This document shows positions 8,822-17,481 of a stretch of DNA of 64,000 nt, piece by piece. Origin of the DNA: Sphingomonas sp. QA11 (GTDB taxonomy: Bacteria; Pseudomonadota; Alphaproteobacteria; Sphingomonadales; Sphingomonadaceae). Within the stretch, counting starts at the first letter, position 1; each line of letters opens with the position of its first letter. Under the pieces are notes generated by a model, which was not told where the DNA came from, did no database searches, and was given only the letters and a program-made list of their open reading frames with translations. The stretch lies in NCBI RefSeq assembly GCF_028473665.1, contig NZ_CP098774.1:4273501-4337500 (forward strand). Direction: 5' to 3'. Made by a program: the position numbers and the translations under genes.

Positions 8822-10006
8822 ATGACCCTGCCCCGTATCAAGCATGTCCGCGCCTTCGTGCTGCGCGGCGGCGGTGCCGATTATCACGACCAGGCCGATG
8901 GCCACTGGATCGACGATCACATCGCCACGCCGATGAGCCGTTACCCCGAATATCGCCAGTCGCGGCGCAGCTTCGGCATCAACGTGCTCGGCACCCTGGT
9001 GGTCGAGATCGAGGCCGATGACGGCACGATCGGCTTCGCGGTGACGACCGGCGGCGAACCCGCGGCCTTCATCGTCGAGAAGCATCTGGCCCGCTTCCTC
9101 GAAGGGCGCAGCCCGACAGAGTATGAGAAGATCTGGGACCAGATGTACTTCTCGACCCAATATTATGGTCGCAAGGGGCTGGTGGTGAACGCCATCTCCG
9201 GCGTCGATCTCGCGCTATGGGACCTGCTCGGGCGGCTGCGGCAGGAGCCGGTCTATCATCTGCTCGGCGGCGCGGTGCGTGACGAGCTGCAATTCTATGC
9301 CACCGGCGCGCGGCCCGATCTCGCCAAGGAAATGGGCTTTATCGGCGGCAAGCTGCCACTCCACCACGGCCCGGCCGAGGGCGAGGAGGGGCTTGAGAAG
9401 AACATCGCCGCGCTCGCCGACATGCGCGCGAAATGCGGCCCCGATTTCTGGCTGATGCTCGATTGCTGGATGGCGCTTAACGTCAATTACGCCACGCGCC
9501 TTGCGATCAAGGCGCACGAACACGGCCTGAAATGGATCGAGGAAGCGATCAGCCCCGACGATTATTGGGGCTATGCCGAGTTGAAGCGCAACGTGCCCAA
9601 GGGCATGCTGGTCACCACCGGCGAGCATGAGGCGACTCGTTGGGGCTTCCGCATGTTGCTCGAGATGGAGTGCTGCGACATCATCCAGCCCGATGTCGGC
9701 TGGTGCGGCGGCGTGACCGAATTGCTCAAGATTTCCGCGCTGGCCGACGCTGCGGGCAAGCTGGTCGTGCCGCACGGATCGTCAGTCTATTCCTATCACT
9801 TCGTCATCACCCGGCATAACAGCCCGTTCGCCGAATTCCTGATGATGCACCCCGGCCCAACCGAGGTGGTGCCGATGTTCGCGCCGCAACTGCTCGGCGA
9901 GCCGATCCCCGAAAAGGGCCGAATCCGCGCCTCGGCGCTCGACAAGCCCGGCTTCGGCGTCGAGCTCAACCGCGATATCCCGCTCCACCGCCCTTATACC
10001 CACTAA
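8822..10006 (+). CDS. rhmD: L-rhamnonate dehydratase (enolase superfamily)
   Basis: Cytoplasmic Mg2+-dependent dehydratase of 394 residues converting L-rhamnonate to 2-keto-3-deoxy-L-rhamnonate. The N-terminal capping domain contains DHIATPMSRYPEYRQSRRSFG, which I associate with rhamnonate dehydratases, then the (beta/alpha)7 barrel with the metal-ligand strands LMLDCWMALN, KWIEEAISPDDYWGY and TTGEHEATRWGF, and the VPHGSSVYSYHF segment carrying the catalytic His. ATG 8822 follows a purine-rich GGTGGAAG; an in-frame upstream extension to 8729 has no such site and lies in the regulatory region. It is the first gene of the plus-strand rhamnose operon. Confidence 0.93.
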   Translation: MTLPRIKHVRAFVLRGGGADYHDQADGHWIDDHIATPMSRYPEYRQSRRSFGINVLGTLVVEIEADDGTIGFAVTTGGEPAAFIVEKHLARFLEGRSPTEYEKIWDQMYFSTQYYGRKGLVVNAISGVDLALWDLLGRLRQEPVYHLLGGAVRDELQFYATGARPDLAKEMGFIGGKLPLHHGPAEGEEGLEKNIAALADMRAKCGPDFWLMLDCWMALNVNYATRLAIKAHEHGLKWIEEAISPDDYWGYAELKRNVPKGMLVTTGEHEATRWGFRMLLEMECCDIIQPDVGWCGGVTELLKISALADAAGKLVVPHGSSVYSYHFVITRHNSPFAEFLMMHPGPTEVVPMFAPQLLGEPIPEKGRIRASALDKPGFGVELNRDIPLHRPYTH

Positions 10007-10019
10007 GGAAACGCCTTCG

Positions 10020-10886
10020 ATGAAATTGCTGCGTTACGGCCCCGCCGGCCAGGAAAAGCCCGGCTTGCTCGACGGCGAGGGGAATATCCGCGACCTTTCC
10101 GGTCATGTCGCCGACATCGCCGCCGCCGAGCTCTCGCCCGAGGGCCTGGCGAAGCTTGCGGCGATCGATCCGGCGTCGCTGCCGCTGGTCGAGGGATCGC
10201 CGCGCTACGGCACCCCTGTCGCCGGGACGCGCAAATTCATCGCGATCGGCCTGAACTTCTCGGAGCATGCCGCCGAATCCAACCTGCCCGAGCCGCCCGA
10301 GCCTGTCTTCTTCACCAAGGCGATCTCGTGCCTGCAGGGACCGAACGATCCGGTGATGATCCCGCGCGGTTCAGAAAAGACCGACTGGGAGGTCGAACTC
10401 GGCGTCGTGATCGGCACCCGCGCCTCCTATGTCACCGAGGACGCGGCGCTCGACCATGTCGCCGGCTATTGCACGATCAACGACGTGTCCGAGCGCGCGT
10501 TCCAGCTCGAGCGCGGCGGCACCTGGGACAAAGGCAAGGGTTGCGACACCTTCGGGCCGGTCGGCCCGTGGCTGGTGACCAAGGACGAGGTCGGCAACGT
10601 GCAGGATCTCGGCATGTGGCTCGAGGTCAACGGCAAGCGAGTCCAGGACGGCAGCAGCAGCACGATGATCTTCAGCGTGGCGAAGATCGTCTCCTATCTC
10701 AGCGAGTTCGTGACGCTCGAGCCGGGCGACATCATCACCACCGGTACGCCAAAGGGGGTTGGCATGGGGCAGAAGCCCGACCCCTGGTATCTCAAGGCGG
10801 GCGACGTAATCGAACTCGGCATCGAAAAGCTTGGCCGGCAGCGCCAGCAGGTCGTCGCCTGGAACCGGAACGGAGCCGCCGCGTGA
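10020..10886 (+). CDS. Fumarylacetoacetate-hydrolase-family 2,4-diketo-3-deoxy-L-rhamnonate hydrolase (LRA6-type)
   Basis: A 288-residue FAH-superfamily enzyme, predicted to cleave 2,4-diketo-3-deoxy-L-rhamnonate to pyruvate and L-lactate, the last step of the diketo-hydrolase rhamnose pathway known from Sphingomonas. It shows IGLNFSEHAAE, the metal-binding DWEVELGVVIG (Glu and Glu), CTINDVSERAFQLERGG with Asp, and the C-terminal DIITTGTPKGVGMG. It begins 14 bp after rhamnonate dehydratase, and its stop overlaps the GTG start of the next gene. FAH proteins have varied substrates; the assignment rests on the complete pathway around it. Confidence 0.86.
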   Translation: MKLLRYGPAGQEKPGLLDGEGNIRDLSGHVADIAAAELSPEGLAKLAAIDPASLPLVEGSPRYGTPVAGTRKFIAIGLNFSEHAAESNLPEPPEPVFFTKAISCLQGPNDPVMIPRGSEKTDWEVELGVVIGTRASYVTEDAALDHVAGYCTINDVSERAFQLERGGTWDKGKGCDTFGPVGPWLVTKDEVGNVQDLGMWLEVNGKRVQDGSSSTMIFSVAKIVSYLSEFVTLEPGDIITTGTPKGVGMGQKPDPWYLKAGDVIELGIEKLGRQRQQVVAWNRNGAAA

Positions 10887-11632
10887 CGTTGTACCAGGGA
10901 CGTTTCGAAGGACGGACGGCGATCGTCACCGGCGGCGCATCCGGGCTCGGCCGCGAGGTCGCGCGTCGGATCACCGCCGAGGGCGGGCGTGTGATGCTGT
11001 GGGATCTCCATCCCGGGGGACTTGAAGAAGCCAAGGCCGATGTCGGCACCAGCGACGCGATCGCGTTCGACGTGGCCGACAATGCGGCGGTCGAGCGCGC
11101 CGCGGCTGAGAGCCTGGCGCTGCTCGGCCATATCGACATCTTGGTCAATTCGGCTGGCATCACCGGCGCCACCGCGCCGGTCGACAGCTATCCGGTCGAG
11201 AGCTGGCTGAACGTGATCAACGTCAACCTCAACGGCCTGTTCTATTGCTGCCGCGCGGTCGTGCCGCACATGGTGGCGAGCGGCTATGGCCGGATCGTCA
11301 ACGTCGCCTCGGTCGCCGGCAAGGAAGGCAACCCCAACGCCTCCGCCTATTCGGCGTCCAAGGCGGGCGTGATCGGCCTGACCAAGTCGCTCGGCAAGGA
11401 ACTGGCGACGCGCGGCGTGATCGCCAACGCCATCACCCCCGCGACCTTCGAAAGCCCGATCCTCGACCAGCTCCCGCAGAGCCAGGTCGATTATATGCGA
11501 TCGAAGATTCCGATGGGCCGGCTCGGCGAGGTCCACGAAACCGCGGCAATGGTCTGCTTCATGGCGTCCGAGGAGTGCAGCTTCACCACTGCCTCAACCT
11601 TCGACACCTCGGGGGGCAGGACCACCTTCTGA
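10883..11632 (+). CDS. 2-keto-3-deoxy-L-rhamnonate 4-dehydrogenase (SDR family, LRA5-type)
   Basis: A 249-residue SDR predicted to oxidise 2-keto-3-deoxy-L-rhamnonate at C4 to the 2,4-diketo acid, the substrate of the preceding hydrolase. It has TGGASGLG (16-23), Asp41 at the end of the second beta strand (typical of NAD+ preference), NSAG at 89-92, and catalytic Ser143, Tyr156 and Lys160. GTG 10883 overlaps the hydrolase stop as GTGA, so I prefer it to any upstream start. Alternative roles such as a generic polyol dehydrogenase cannot be excluded from sequence, but the pathway would otherwise lack this step. Confidence 0.85.
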   Translation: MTLYQGRFEGRTAIVTGGASGLGREVARRITAEGGRVMLWDLHPGGLEEAKADVGTSDAIAFDVADNAAVERAAAESLALLGHIDILVNSAGITGATAPVDSYPVESWLNVINVNLNGLFYCCRAVVPHMVASGYGRIVNVASVAGKEGNPNASAYSASKAGVIGLTKSLGKELATRGVIANAITPATFESPILDQLPQSQVDYMRSKIPMGRLGEVHETAAMVCFMASEECSFTTASTFDTSGGRTTF

Positions 11633-11689
11633 TCGACGGCCTCAGCAGCCGCCACCGGCAACGGCCGGGACGGAACCGGGAGAGAATGA

Positions 11690-12580
11690 TTGCGCGACCT
11701 GCCGTTCATCGATGCTCATGTGCATCTCTGGGACCTGTCCCGGGATCGCTATGCCTGGCTGTCGCCGCCGTTCGGCGACGCAGGGCCCAACGGCAATACG
11801 CAGTCCATCGCGCGAGACCATCTGCTCGACGACTATCTGGCCGAGGCGGCCGGCTGGAATGTCGTCGGCATGGTCCATCTCGACGCAGGCGCGGCCAATC
11901 CTCTCGCCGAGACCGACTGGTTGCAGGACATGGCGGATGTGCGCGGCATGCCCAACGGCATCGTCGCAAATGCCTCGCTGGACGATCCTAGCGTCGGGGC
12001 GCTGCTGGCCGACCATAGCCGCCGCCGCAACGTGCGCGGCATCCGCCATATCGTGAACTGGCACAAAGACCCGAATCGCACTTATACGCCGCGCGACCTG
12101 ACCGGCGACGAGGCCTGGGCGCGCGGGTTTGGCCTTCTCGCGAAATATGGCCTGTCGTTCGACCTGCAGGCCTATCCCGACCAGGTCGCCGGGCTTGCCA
12201 GGCTGATCGAGCGACATCCCGAAACGCCCGTGATCGTCAACCACACCGGCATGGGCGTCGACGGCGATGCGAACTGGCGCGCGGCGATGAAGACGATCGC
12301 GGCATTGCCCCATGTCTCGATCAAGATTTCCGGCCTGGGTTTCGTCTATCGTCCGTTCACCGCCATAGCGGTGCGCGACCGGGTCCGCGAAACGATCGAC
12401 CTCTTCGGCACCGGCCGCGCGATGATCGCGAGCAATTTCCCGACCGACCGGCTGTTCGCCGATTTCGACACGACCCTGGATGCGCTGGCGGATGCGATCG
12501 CTGATTTCAGCGAGGGCGAGCGACGCGCGCTGTTCGCGCGGAATGCCAACCGTATCTACCGGCTCGGGCTGGATGTTTAG
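11690..12580 (+). CDS. Amidohydrolase-family L-rhamnono-1,4-lactonase (LRA2-type)
   Basis: A 296-residue amidohydrolase-2 (TIM-barrel metal hydrolase) predicted to open L-rhamnono-gamma-lactone to L-rhamnonate. It has the N-terminal metal-binding DAHVHLWD, GIRHIVNW, VNHTGMG and the C-terminal SNFPTDRLF. No ATG lies in frame near the start. TTG 11690 has GGGAGAG 7 bp upstream; the nearby ATG at 11686 is in another frame. It lies 57 bp after the deoxy-rhamnonate dehydrogenase, in the same orientation, and completes the dehydrogenase-lactonase-dehydratase-dehydrogenase-hydrolase sequence. Confidence 0.84.
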   Translation: MRDLPFIDAHVHLWDLSRDRYAWLSPPFGDAGPNGNTQSIARDHLLDDYLAEAAGWNVVGMVHLDAGAANPLAETDWLQDMADVRGMPNGIVANASLDDPSVGALLADHSRRRNVRGIRHIVNWHKDPNRTYTPRDLTGDEAWARGFGLLAKYGLSFDLQAYPDQVAGLARLIERHPETPVIVNHTGMGVDGDANWRAAMKTIAALPHVSIKISGLGFVYRPFTAIAVRDRVRETIDLFGTGRAMIASNFPTDRLFADFDTTLDALADAIADFSEGERRALFARNANRIYRLGLDV

Positions 12581-12599
12581 AGCCGGACTCGCCCGCGCC

Positions 12600-12707
12600 C
12601 GTCACCCCGTACTTGTTCCGGGGTTCACCGGTGTTCGAGCGCCGCTTTCACGGAACAAGCGCTGCGCCGCGCCGCAGAGTGGATGCCGGAACAAGTCCGG
12701 CATGACG
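12600..12707. repeat. Imperfect inverted-repeat intergenic element (REP-like)
   Basis: The left arm starts GTCACCCCGTACTTGTTCCG and the right arm ends with GGAACAAGTCCGGCATGACG. The arms are imperfectly complementary and separated by about 50 bp including a second GGAACAAGCG. Elements of this form are common between genes in sphingomonad genomes. It could fold as a long hairpin separating lactonase and transporter transcripts. Confidence 0.6.
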
Positions 12708-12748
12708 CCAACAGACAAGCTCGCTGCACCAGCCCCCGGGAGAAACAC

Positions 12749-13807
12749 ATGAACGCCAATCCGCTGCTCGGTGTGCTCTTCCACTGGCTGGGCGGCCTTT
12801 CCTCCGCCAGCTTCTACGTCCCCTATCGCTCGGTGAAGCGCTGGTCGTGGGAGATCTACTGGCTGACGGGCGGCATCTTCTCCTGGCTGCTCGCGCCGTG
12901 GTTCTTCGCCAGCATCCAGACCAGCGACCTGCTCGGCGTGCTCGGCGCCGCGCCCCTGCCGGTGATCGTCTGGCCGATCGTCTTCGGCATGCTCTGGGGC
13001 TTTGGTGGCCTGACCTATGGCCTCACCATGCGCTATCTCGGCCTGTCGCTCGGCATGGCGGTGGTACTGGGCCTGTGTACCGTGTTCGGCACCCTTATTC
13101 CGCCGCTGTTCCAGGGCGATTTCGCCGCCAAGCTGCTCGACACGCCAAGCGGCAACATCATTTTGCTCGGCTTGGTTATCACCATGGCCGGGATCATCGT
13201 CGTCGCCATGGCCGGCGCGCGCAAGGATGCGGCGCTCTCCCCGGAGCAGAAGGCAGCGGCGGTCGCCGAGTTCGATTTTCGCAAGGGCATCGCGGTCGCT
13301 GTCTTCTCCGGCATCATGTCGTCCTGCTTCGCCTTCGGCCTTGCCGCGGGCGAGCCGATCAAGGCGCTGTCGGCGGCGGCCGGTACCGGCCCGCTCTGGA
13401 CCGGCCTGCCCATCCTCTGCCTCGTCATGTTCGGCGGCCTCATCACCAATGCCATCTGGTGCGCCTGGCTGATCGTGAAGAACCGCAGCGCCGGCCAGTG
13501 GGTCGGCGGCGGCGCCGCGGCCGGCGCCCCCCTGCTCGCCAATTTCCTGCTCTGCGCGGTCGCCGGCACCGCCTGGTATTTCCAGTTCTTCTTCTACACG
13601 ATGGGCGAGAGCCAGATGGGGCGCTTCGGCTTCTCCTCCTGGACGCTGCACATGGCGTCGATCATCATCTTCGGCACGCTCTGGGGCTTCGCCTTCCGCG
13701 AATGGAAGGATGCCGCGCCACGGGTCCGCGCCACGGTATGGGCCGGCGTCGGGCTGCTGGTGCTCGCCACTATCGTCATCGGCTATGGCAACGGCATTGC
13801 GCTATGA
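12749..13807 (+). CDS. rhaT: L-rhamnose/H+ symporter RhaT-like
   Basis: Inner-membrane transporter of 352 residues, close to the usual RhaT length (about 344). About ten hydrophobic segments are visible. The N-terminal LLGVLFHWLGGLSSASFYVPYRSVKRWSWEIYW segment strongly resembles RhaT. ATG 12749 follows CCGGGAGAAACAC; the frame extends back into the inverted-repeat element, which I regard as non-coding. Its presence confirms free L-rhamnose as a transported substrate of this locus. Its stop overlaps the GH43 start as ATGA. Confidence 0.9.
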   Translation: MNANPLLGVLFHWLGGLSSASFYVPYRSVKRWSWEIYWLTGGIFSWLLAPWFFASIQTSDLLGVLGAAPLPVIVWPIVFGMLWGFGGLTYGLTMRYLGLSLGMAVVLGLCTVFGTLIPPLFQGDFAAKLLDTPSGNIILLGLVITMAGIIVVAMAGARKDAALSPEQKAAAVAEFDFRKGIAVAVFSGIMSSCFAFGLAAGEPIKALSAAAGTGPLWTGLPILCLVMFGGLITNAIWCAWLIVKNRSAGQWVGGGAAAGAPLLANFLLCAVAGTAWYFQFFFYTMGESQMGRFGFSSWTLHMASIIIFGTLWGFAFREWKDAAPRVRATVWAGVGLLVLATIVIGYGNGIAL

Positions 13808-15405
13808 AAGGCGCACTGCTTTCCCTCGCTGCGATCGGCCTGCTCGCGCCAATGACCAGCGCGGCCGCACCGGAACGGGCGACCTATAGCAACCCGATCC
13901 TGTTCGCCGATTATTCGGACCCGGACATGAGCCGGGTCGGCCGCGACTATTATATGGTCGCCTCGAGCTTCCATTTCTCGCCGGGCATTCCGATCCTGAA
14001 GTCGCGCGACCTCGTCCACTGGACGATCATCGGCCATGTCCTGCCGAAGCTCGATTTCGCGCCCGAATACGACATGCCCGGTCCGCACATGCTGACCGAC
14101 AAGATCTCCAAACCGGTCGGCGGCACGCGCTATGCCGGCGGCGTCTGGGCGCCCTCGATCAGGCATCATGAGGGCAGATTCTACGTCTATTGGGCGACGC
14201 CGGACGAAGGCATCTTCATGTCCACCGCGGCACGCGCTGAAGGGCCATGGGCCAAACCCATCAAGGTGATCGACCAGCCCTTGCTGGAAGATCCCTGCCC
14301 GATCTGGGATGACGACGGCCAGGCCTGGCTGGTCCATTCGCGCCATGGCGCGGGGCCGCTGATCCTTCACAAGATGAGCGCCGACGGCACCCGCGTGCTC
14401 GATGCCGGCACGGTGATCGTCGAGGACAAGGCCAATCTGCCGATCCTTGAAGGCCCCAAATTCTACAAGCGGAATGGCTATTACTATATCTTCGCGCCGA
14501 TCGGCGGGGTGGAAAAGGGATCGCAGGTCGCGCTGCGATCTCGCGACATTCGCGGCCCCTATGAATGGCGCGTCGTGCTCGAACAGGGCAGCACGAAACT
14601 GGAAGGCCCGCACCAGGGCGGCTGGGTCGAGACGCCATCGGGCCAGGGCTGGTTCGCGCATTTCAACTCGACCGGCGCGTTCGGCCGCATCGTCCATCTC
14701 CAGCCGGTCAGCTGGGTCGACGACTGGCCGGTGATGGGCGATCCGATCCCCGGCAAGACCAGCGGCCAGCCGGTCGCGGCCCATGCCATGCCCGATACCG
14801 GCACCGCGCCGACCAGCGACCGGCTGCAGGATTCGGACGAATTCACCGCGCGTACGCTCGGCCCGCAATGGGAGTGGAACCACAATCCCGACAATACGGC
14901 GTGGAGCCTCGCCCGACGTCCCGGCTATCTCCGCCTGACCGCCGGCCACGCCGAGCATCTCGTCACCGCGCGCAATACCCTGACCCAGATATTGCAGGGC
15001 CCGAGCCGGATCACGACGCGGATCGACATCAGCGGCATGAAGGACGGCCAGCGCGGCGGTCTGTCCCTGTTCGGCGTTCGCCCGAGCTGGATCGGCGTAG
15101 TGCGCGACAAGGGTATCGCCCGGATCACCCTCGCCTCCGAAGGCGACGAGACGCCCGGCCCGACGATCGCGGCAAAGGCCCTCCAGCTCCGCGCCGAGAT
15201 CGGCACCGGGCAGACCGTCCGCTACAGCTACAGCCTCGACGGCAAGGCCTTCACGCCGATGGGCGACGCGATCCAGCTCGCGCGCTTCTCCTGGTGGAAG
15301 GGATCGCGCCCGGCACTGTTCACCTTCACTCGCGCCGCGCCGGACGCGCAGCGCGGCTGGATCGATGCCGACTGGTTCCGCGTCGAGCCGCTGCCCGCCG
15401 ACTAA
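13804..15405 (+). CDS. Secreted glycoside hydrolase family 43 protein
   Basis: A 533-residue periplasmic or secreted enzyme. The signal peptide is residues 1-21 (ends TSAAA). The five-bladed beta-propeller begins YSNPILFADYSDPD, with the probable catalytic base Asp39, includes GVWAPSI and EDPCPIWDDDG, and has the probable general acid Glu216 in LEGPKF. From about residue 340 a beta-sandwich domain of the beta-xylosidase C-terminal type follows (SDEFTARTLGPQWEWNHNPDNTAWSL). Family members are arabinofuranosidases or xylosidases. ATG 13804 overlaps the transporter stop; longer upstream frames overlap rhaT and are spurious. It probably trims side chains so that rhamnose can be freed. Confidence 0.88.
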   Translation: MKGALLSLAAIGLLAPMTSAAAPERATYSNPILFADYSDPDMSRVGRDYYMVASSFHFSPGIPILKSRDLVHWTIIGHVLPKLDFAPEYDMPGPHMLTDKISKPVGGTRYAGGVWAPSIRHHEGRFYVYWATPDEGIFMSTAARAEGPWAKPIKVIDQPLLEDPCPIWDDDGQAWLVHSRHGAGPLILHKMSADGTRVLDAGTVIVEDKANLPILEGPKFYKRNGYYYIFAPIGGVEKGSQVALRSRDIRGPYEWRVVLEQGSTKLEGPHQGGWVETPSGQGWFAHFNSTGAFGRIVHLQPVSWVDDWPVMGDPIPGKTSGQPVAAHAMPDTGTAPTSDRLQDSDEFTARTLGPQWEWNHNPDNTAWSLARRPGYLRLTAGHAEHLVTARNTLTQILQGPSRITTRIDISGMKDGQRGGLSLFGVRPSWIGVVRDKGIARITLASEGDETPGPTIAAKALQLRAEIGTGQTVRYSYSLDGKAFTPMGDAIQLARFSWWKGSRPALFTFTRAAPDAQRGWIDADWFRVEPLPAD

Positions 15406-15625
15406 TTCGGATCGACTTTCACGTCATTGGCCCGATTGCAGCAACGAAAATGGTTCGCGCAGAGAACACGGAGTTCATTTCCGAATTCGACCATCGCATG
15501 CTGGTAAGCTGCCTGTTGCGGGCAGGCTGATTGTCGCAAGCTGGCCGGACTGGCTCAGCGTCCTCCGCGCCTCTGCGCGAACCATAGTGCGCTGCCGACA
15601 GGCCGATGATGAACGTCGATCCGTC
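15406..15625. other. Intergenic region, no gene seen
   Basis: Convergent space between the GH43 gene and the DUF454 gene. A weak GCCTG/CAGGC hairpin lies near 15510-15530. I see no coding or RNA gene. Confidence 0.4.
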
Positions 15626-16021
15626 TTAGCCAGCCGGGCGAGTCACGATCCACGCGGCGCACAGCAGCAGCGCGATCGAGACCAGGCAGAGCACGACCAT
15701 CCCGGGGTGTACGCCGATGGTGAACAGCACCAGCCCCACGGCCATGCCGATACACGCCCCGATCTTGCCCCGTCGGGGAATCGACCGATCCGCGCGCCAG
15801 GCACGCAAGGTTGGACCGAAGCGGGGATGGTCGAGCAGCCTCGCCTCAAGACGCGGCGAGGAGCGCGCGAAACAGCCCGCCGCCAGGATCAGGAAGATGG
15901 TGGTCGGCATCAGCGGCAATAGCGCGCCGATGATGCCGAGGGCGACGAAAAGGAATCCAAGCAACAGCCAGCCGATGCGCAACGCACCGGAGGATTGTGG
16001 CGAAGGTTCCCATGCACTCAC
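15626..16021 (-). CDS. DUF454 (YbaN-like) inner-membrane protein
   Basis: A 131-residue protein with three hydrophobic segments (about 15-50, 90-105 and 107-127) separated by a cationic loop. The N-terminal pattern LGFLFVALGIIGALLPLMPTTIFLILAAGCFARSSPR is the DUF454 signature, followed by the conserved LDHPRFGPTLRAW. Function is not established for the family. It stands alone on the minus strand with no obvious operon partner. Confidence 0.85.
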   Translation of the reverse strand: MSAWEPSPQSSGALRIGWLLLGFLFVALGIIGALLPLMPTTIFLILAAGCFARSSPRLEARLLDHPRFGPTLRAWRADRSIPRRGKIGACIGMAVGLVLFTIGVHPGMVVLCLVSIALLLCAAWIVTRPAG

Positions 16022-16244
16022 AACGCCTGTCCATCCATTCGGCCCCAGCGCTCGGGCATCCGCACCGCAGGCGATTCACGCCCCGGTGAGCCGGGCCGAC
16101 GCCTCCGCCTAGGTTATTTGCGACTCGCTCGCAACGATATCGGCGATGGCTCGACCCGCAGCCGACGGCTCCGGCCCCCTCCATGGAGAGATACAGGGCC
16201 ATCAACGGCCATATGGAACGAGCGTCTTCCCTTGTGCAGGAAAT

Positions 16245-16470
16245 AGAGATTCCTCAGTTTCTCTACGCACACTCTTTTTTTAGTGCACGCCGTCATTGTC
16301 CATTCAATATTATTGAGCATAGCAATTAATGCTATAGCGAAAATGCAGACAAAACCGCACAAATCTTTCTCAAATACTGTAAGATCAACACAATATATCG
16401 AAGCAATCCATAGATTTTTTGTCAAATCCGCAGGCCGAAATTCCATTAATCAATCATGACCAAAGGTTAA
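16245..16470. other. AT-rich non-coding segment
   Basis: Between the DUF454 gene and the His-rich gene is a stretch conspicuously richer in A and T than anything else nearby, with TTTTTTTA, CAATATTATTG and AGCATAGCAATTAATGCTAT. It could hold promoters or an H-NS-like/MucR silencing target, or be foreign DNA. A 110-codon minus-strand open frame crosses it, but composition and lack of a ribosome site argue against a gene. Confidence 0.4.
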
Positions 16471-16553
16471 TGTGACTGAAGTACTGAAAACGATCATACA
16501 TCCCGTGCGATCGGGGAGGCCCCGCCTCCCCCGCAACTGAGATGGAGAGTGAG

Positions 16554-16886
16554 ATGAAATTGCTGTTGATTCTCTCGGCATTGTCCCTCGGCATGGCGAC
16601 GGCGGCCAGCGCAGCCCCGATGGCGCTACAAGCCAGCCAGGCGGAAGCCCCCGCTGCCGGCAACGTTCCGATCTGCTCGAAAACCGTGACTGACGGCTGC
16701 ATGCAGCGCAGCGCGACCGGGATGCGCCACGATCGCTCGGCACGACACCATCGCTGGGGCAGGCACCATCACCGGGCGGGAAGACATCATCGTCGCATGA
16801 GGCATCACCACCACCATCGTCATCATCGCCACCATCATCGGGCGGCGATGGCGACGACTCCTCCGGTGGCAGCACCCGCGAAGTAA
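16554..16886 (+). CDS. Small secreted histidine-rich protein
   Basis: A 110-residue exported protein. The signal peptide is residues 1-20 (MKLLLILSALSLGMATAASA). A two-cysteine motif follows (Pro39, Cys41-Ser42, Asp47, Cys49, Gln51). The second half is a run of His, Arg and Gly (about 62-100) with blocks such as RMRHHHHHRHHRHHHR. Such tracts bind Ni2+, Zn2+ or Cu2+, so a periplasmic metal buffer is plausible (inference). ATG 16554 follows GGAGAGTG; ATG 16542 is less well placed. The Cys motif recurs in the small secreted protein at 20677. Confidence 0.7.
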   Translation: MKLLLILSALSLGMATAASAAPMALQASQAEAPAAGNVPICSKTVTDGCMQRSATGMRHDRSARHHRWGRHHHRAGRHHRRMRHHHHHRHHRHHHRAAMATTPPVAAPAK

Positions 16887-16919
16887 TAGAGGCTGGGTCG
16901 GAAGTACGGCTCGGAGGTA

Positions 16920-16963
16920 CGACCCGTCCAGGGGCTCATCCACATGAGCCCCTGGACGGGTCG
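16920..16963. terminator. Perfect 20-bp-stem hairpin after the His-rich gene
   Basis: Arms 16920-16939 and 16944-16963 are exactly complementary over 20 bp, with a 4-base loop CCAC. It lies 34 bp after the His-rich stop. No T-run follows on the plus strand, so it is not a textbook intrinsic terminator. It may be a transcript-stabilising hairpin or an attenuator before the PDZ-regulator operon. Confidence 0.6.
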
Positions 16964-17064
16964 CGGGATCAAGGCGACGTGACAAATAGCGACATGCATC
17001 CTCCAGCGACCGCCCCGCTCCCTCGCGATGACGCAGCGGATTCTCCGGCCGACCTGTCCGTGAC

Positions 17065-17481
17065 ATGACTCACCAGCACACGCGCCTTTCCGTTCGGTGG
17101 CTGATCGGCCTGCTCGGCCTCGTGCCGATCGCAGGCGCGCTCATGCTGCTCACGACCCATGTCGGGCGCCGGGCCCTCAAGAACTTAGCTCCCGCGTCGA
17201 CGACGGTCAGCGTGCTGCCTGGCATGACCGTCGAGGAGGCAGTACCGCCCGCGCATGGCCTGGTCGTCACCAGCCGCCGATCGAACGGAGCAGCGGTCGA
17301 GGCCGGCATTTCGGTCGGCGACAATATCACCGCGATCGATTACCATCCGATCAAAGGCTTGAATGACGCGGTGGCGTATATGCGGCACGACCGGAGGCCA
17401 ATCGTCACCCTGACGATCCTGCACGACCGCCATATGCGCCGCATGGCATTGAAGCGATCGGGAGAGAGCCATGGGGCATAA
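17065..17481 (+). CDS. Membrane-anchored PDZ-domain protein
   Basis: A 138-residue protein. It has one N-terminal transmembrane segment (about 12-30, WLIGLLGLVPIAGALMLL) and a periplasmic PDZ domain at about 50-125 (GLVVTSRRSNGAAVEAGISVGDNITAIDYHPI). PDZ domains of this kind bind protein C-termini or hydrophobic peptides. Its last 11 bp overlap the response-regulator start, so it belongs to a three-gene signalling operon and may sense envelope proteins for the kinase. That partnership is inferred from coupling only. Confidence 0.75.
   Translation: MTHQHTRLSVRWLIGLLGLVPIAGALMLLTTHVGRRALKNLAPASTTVSVLPGMTVEEAVPPAHGLVVTSRRSNGAAVEAGISVGDNITAIDYHPIKGLNDAVAYMRHDRRPIVTLTILHDRHMRRMALKRSGESHGA

Noticed and set aside
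12847..13803. Long upstream extension of the GH43 frame
   Set aside because: Overlaps rhaT completely; ATG 13804 is followed at once by a signal peptide.
16114..16446. 110-codon minus-strand frame in the AT-rich segment
   Set aside because: No ribosome site, no family, crosses two compositions; likely chance.
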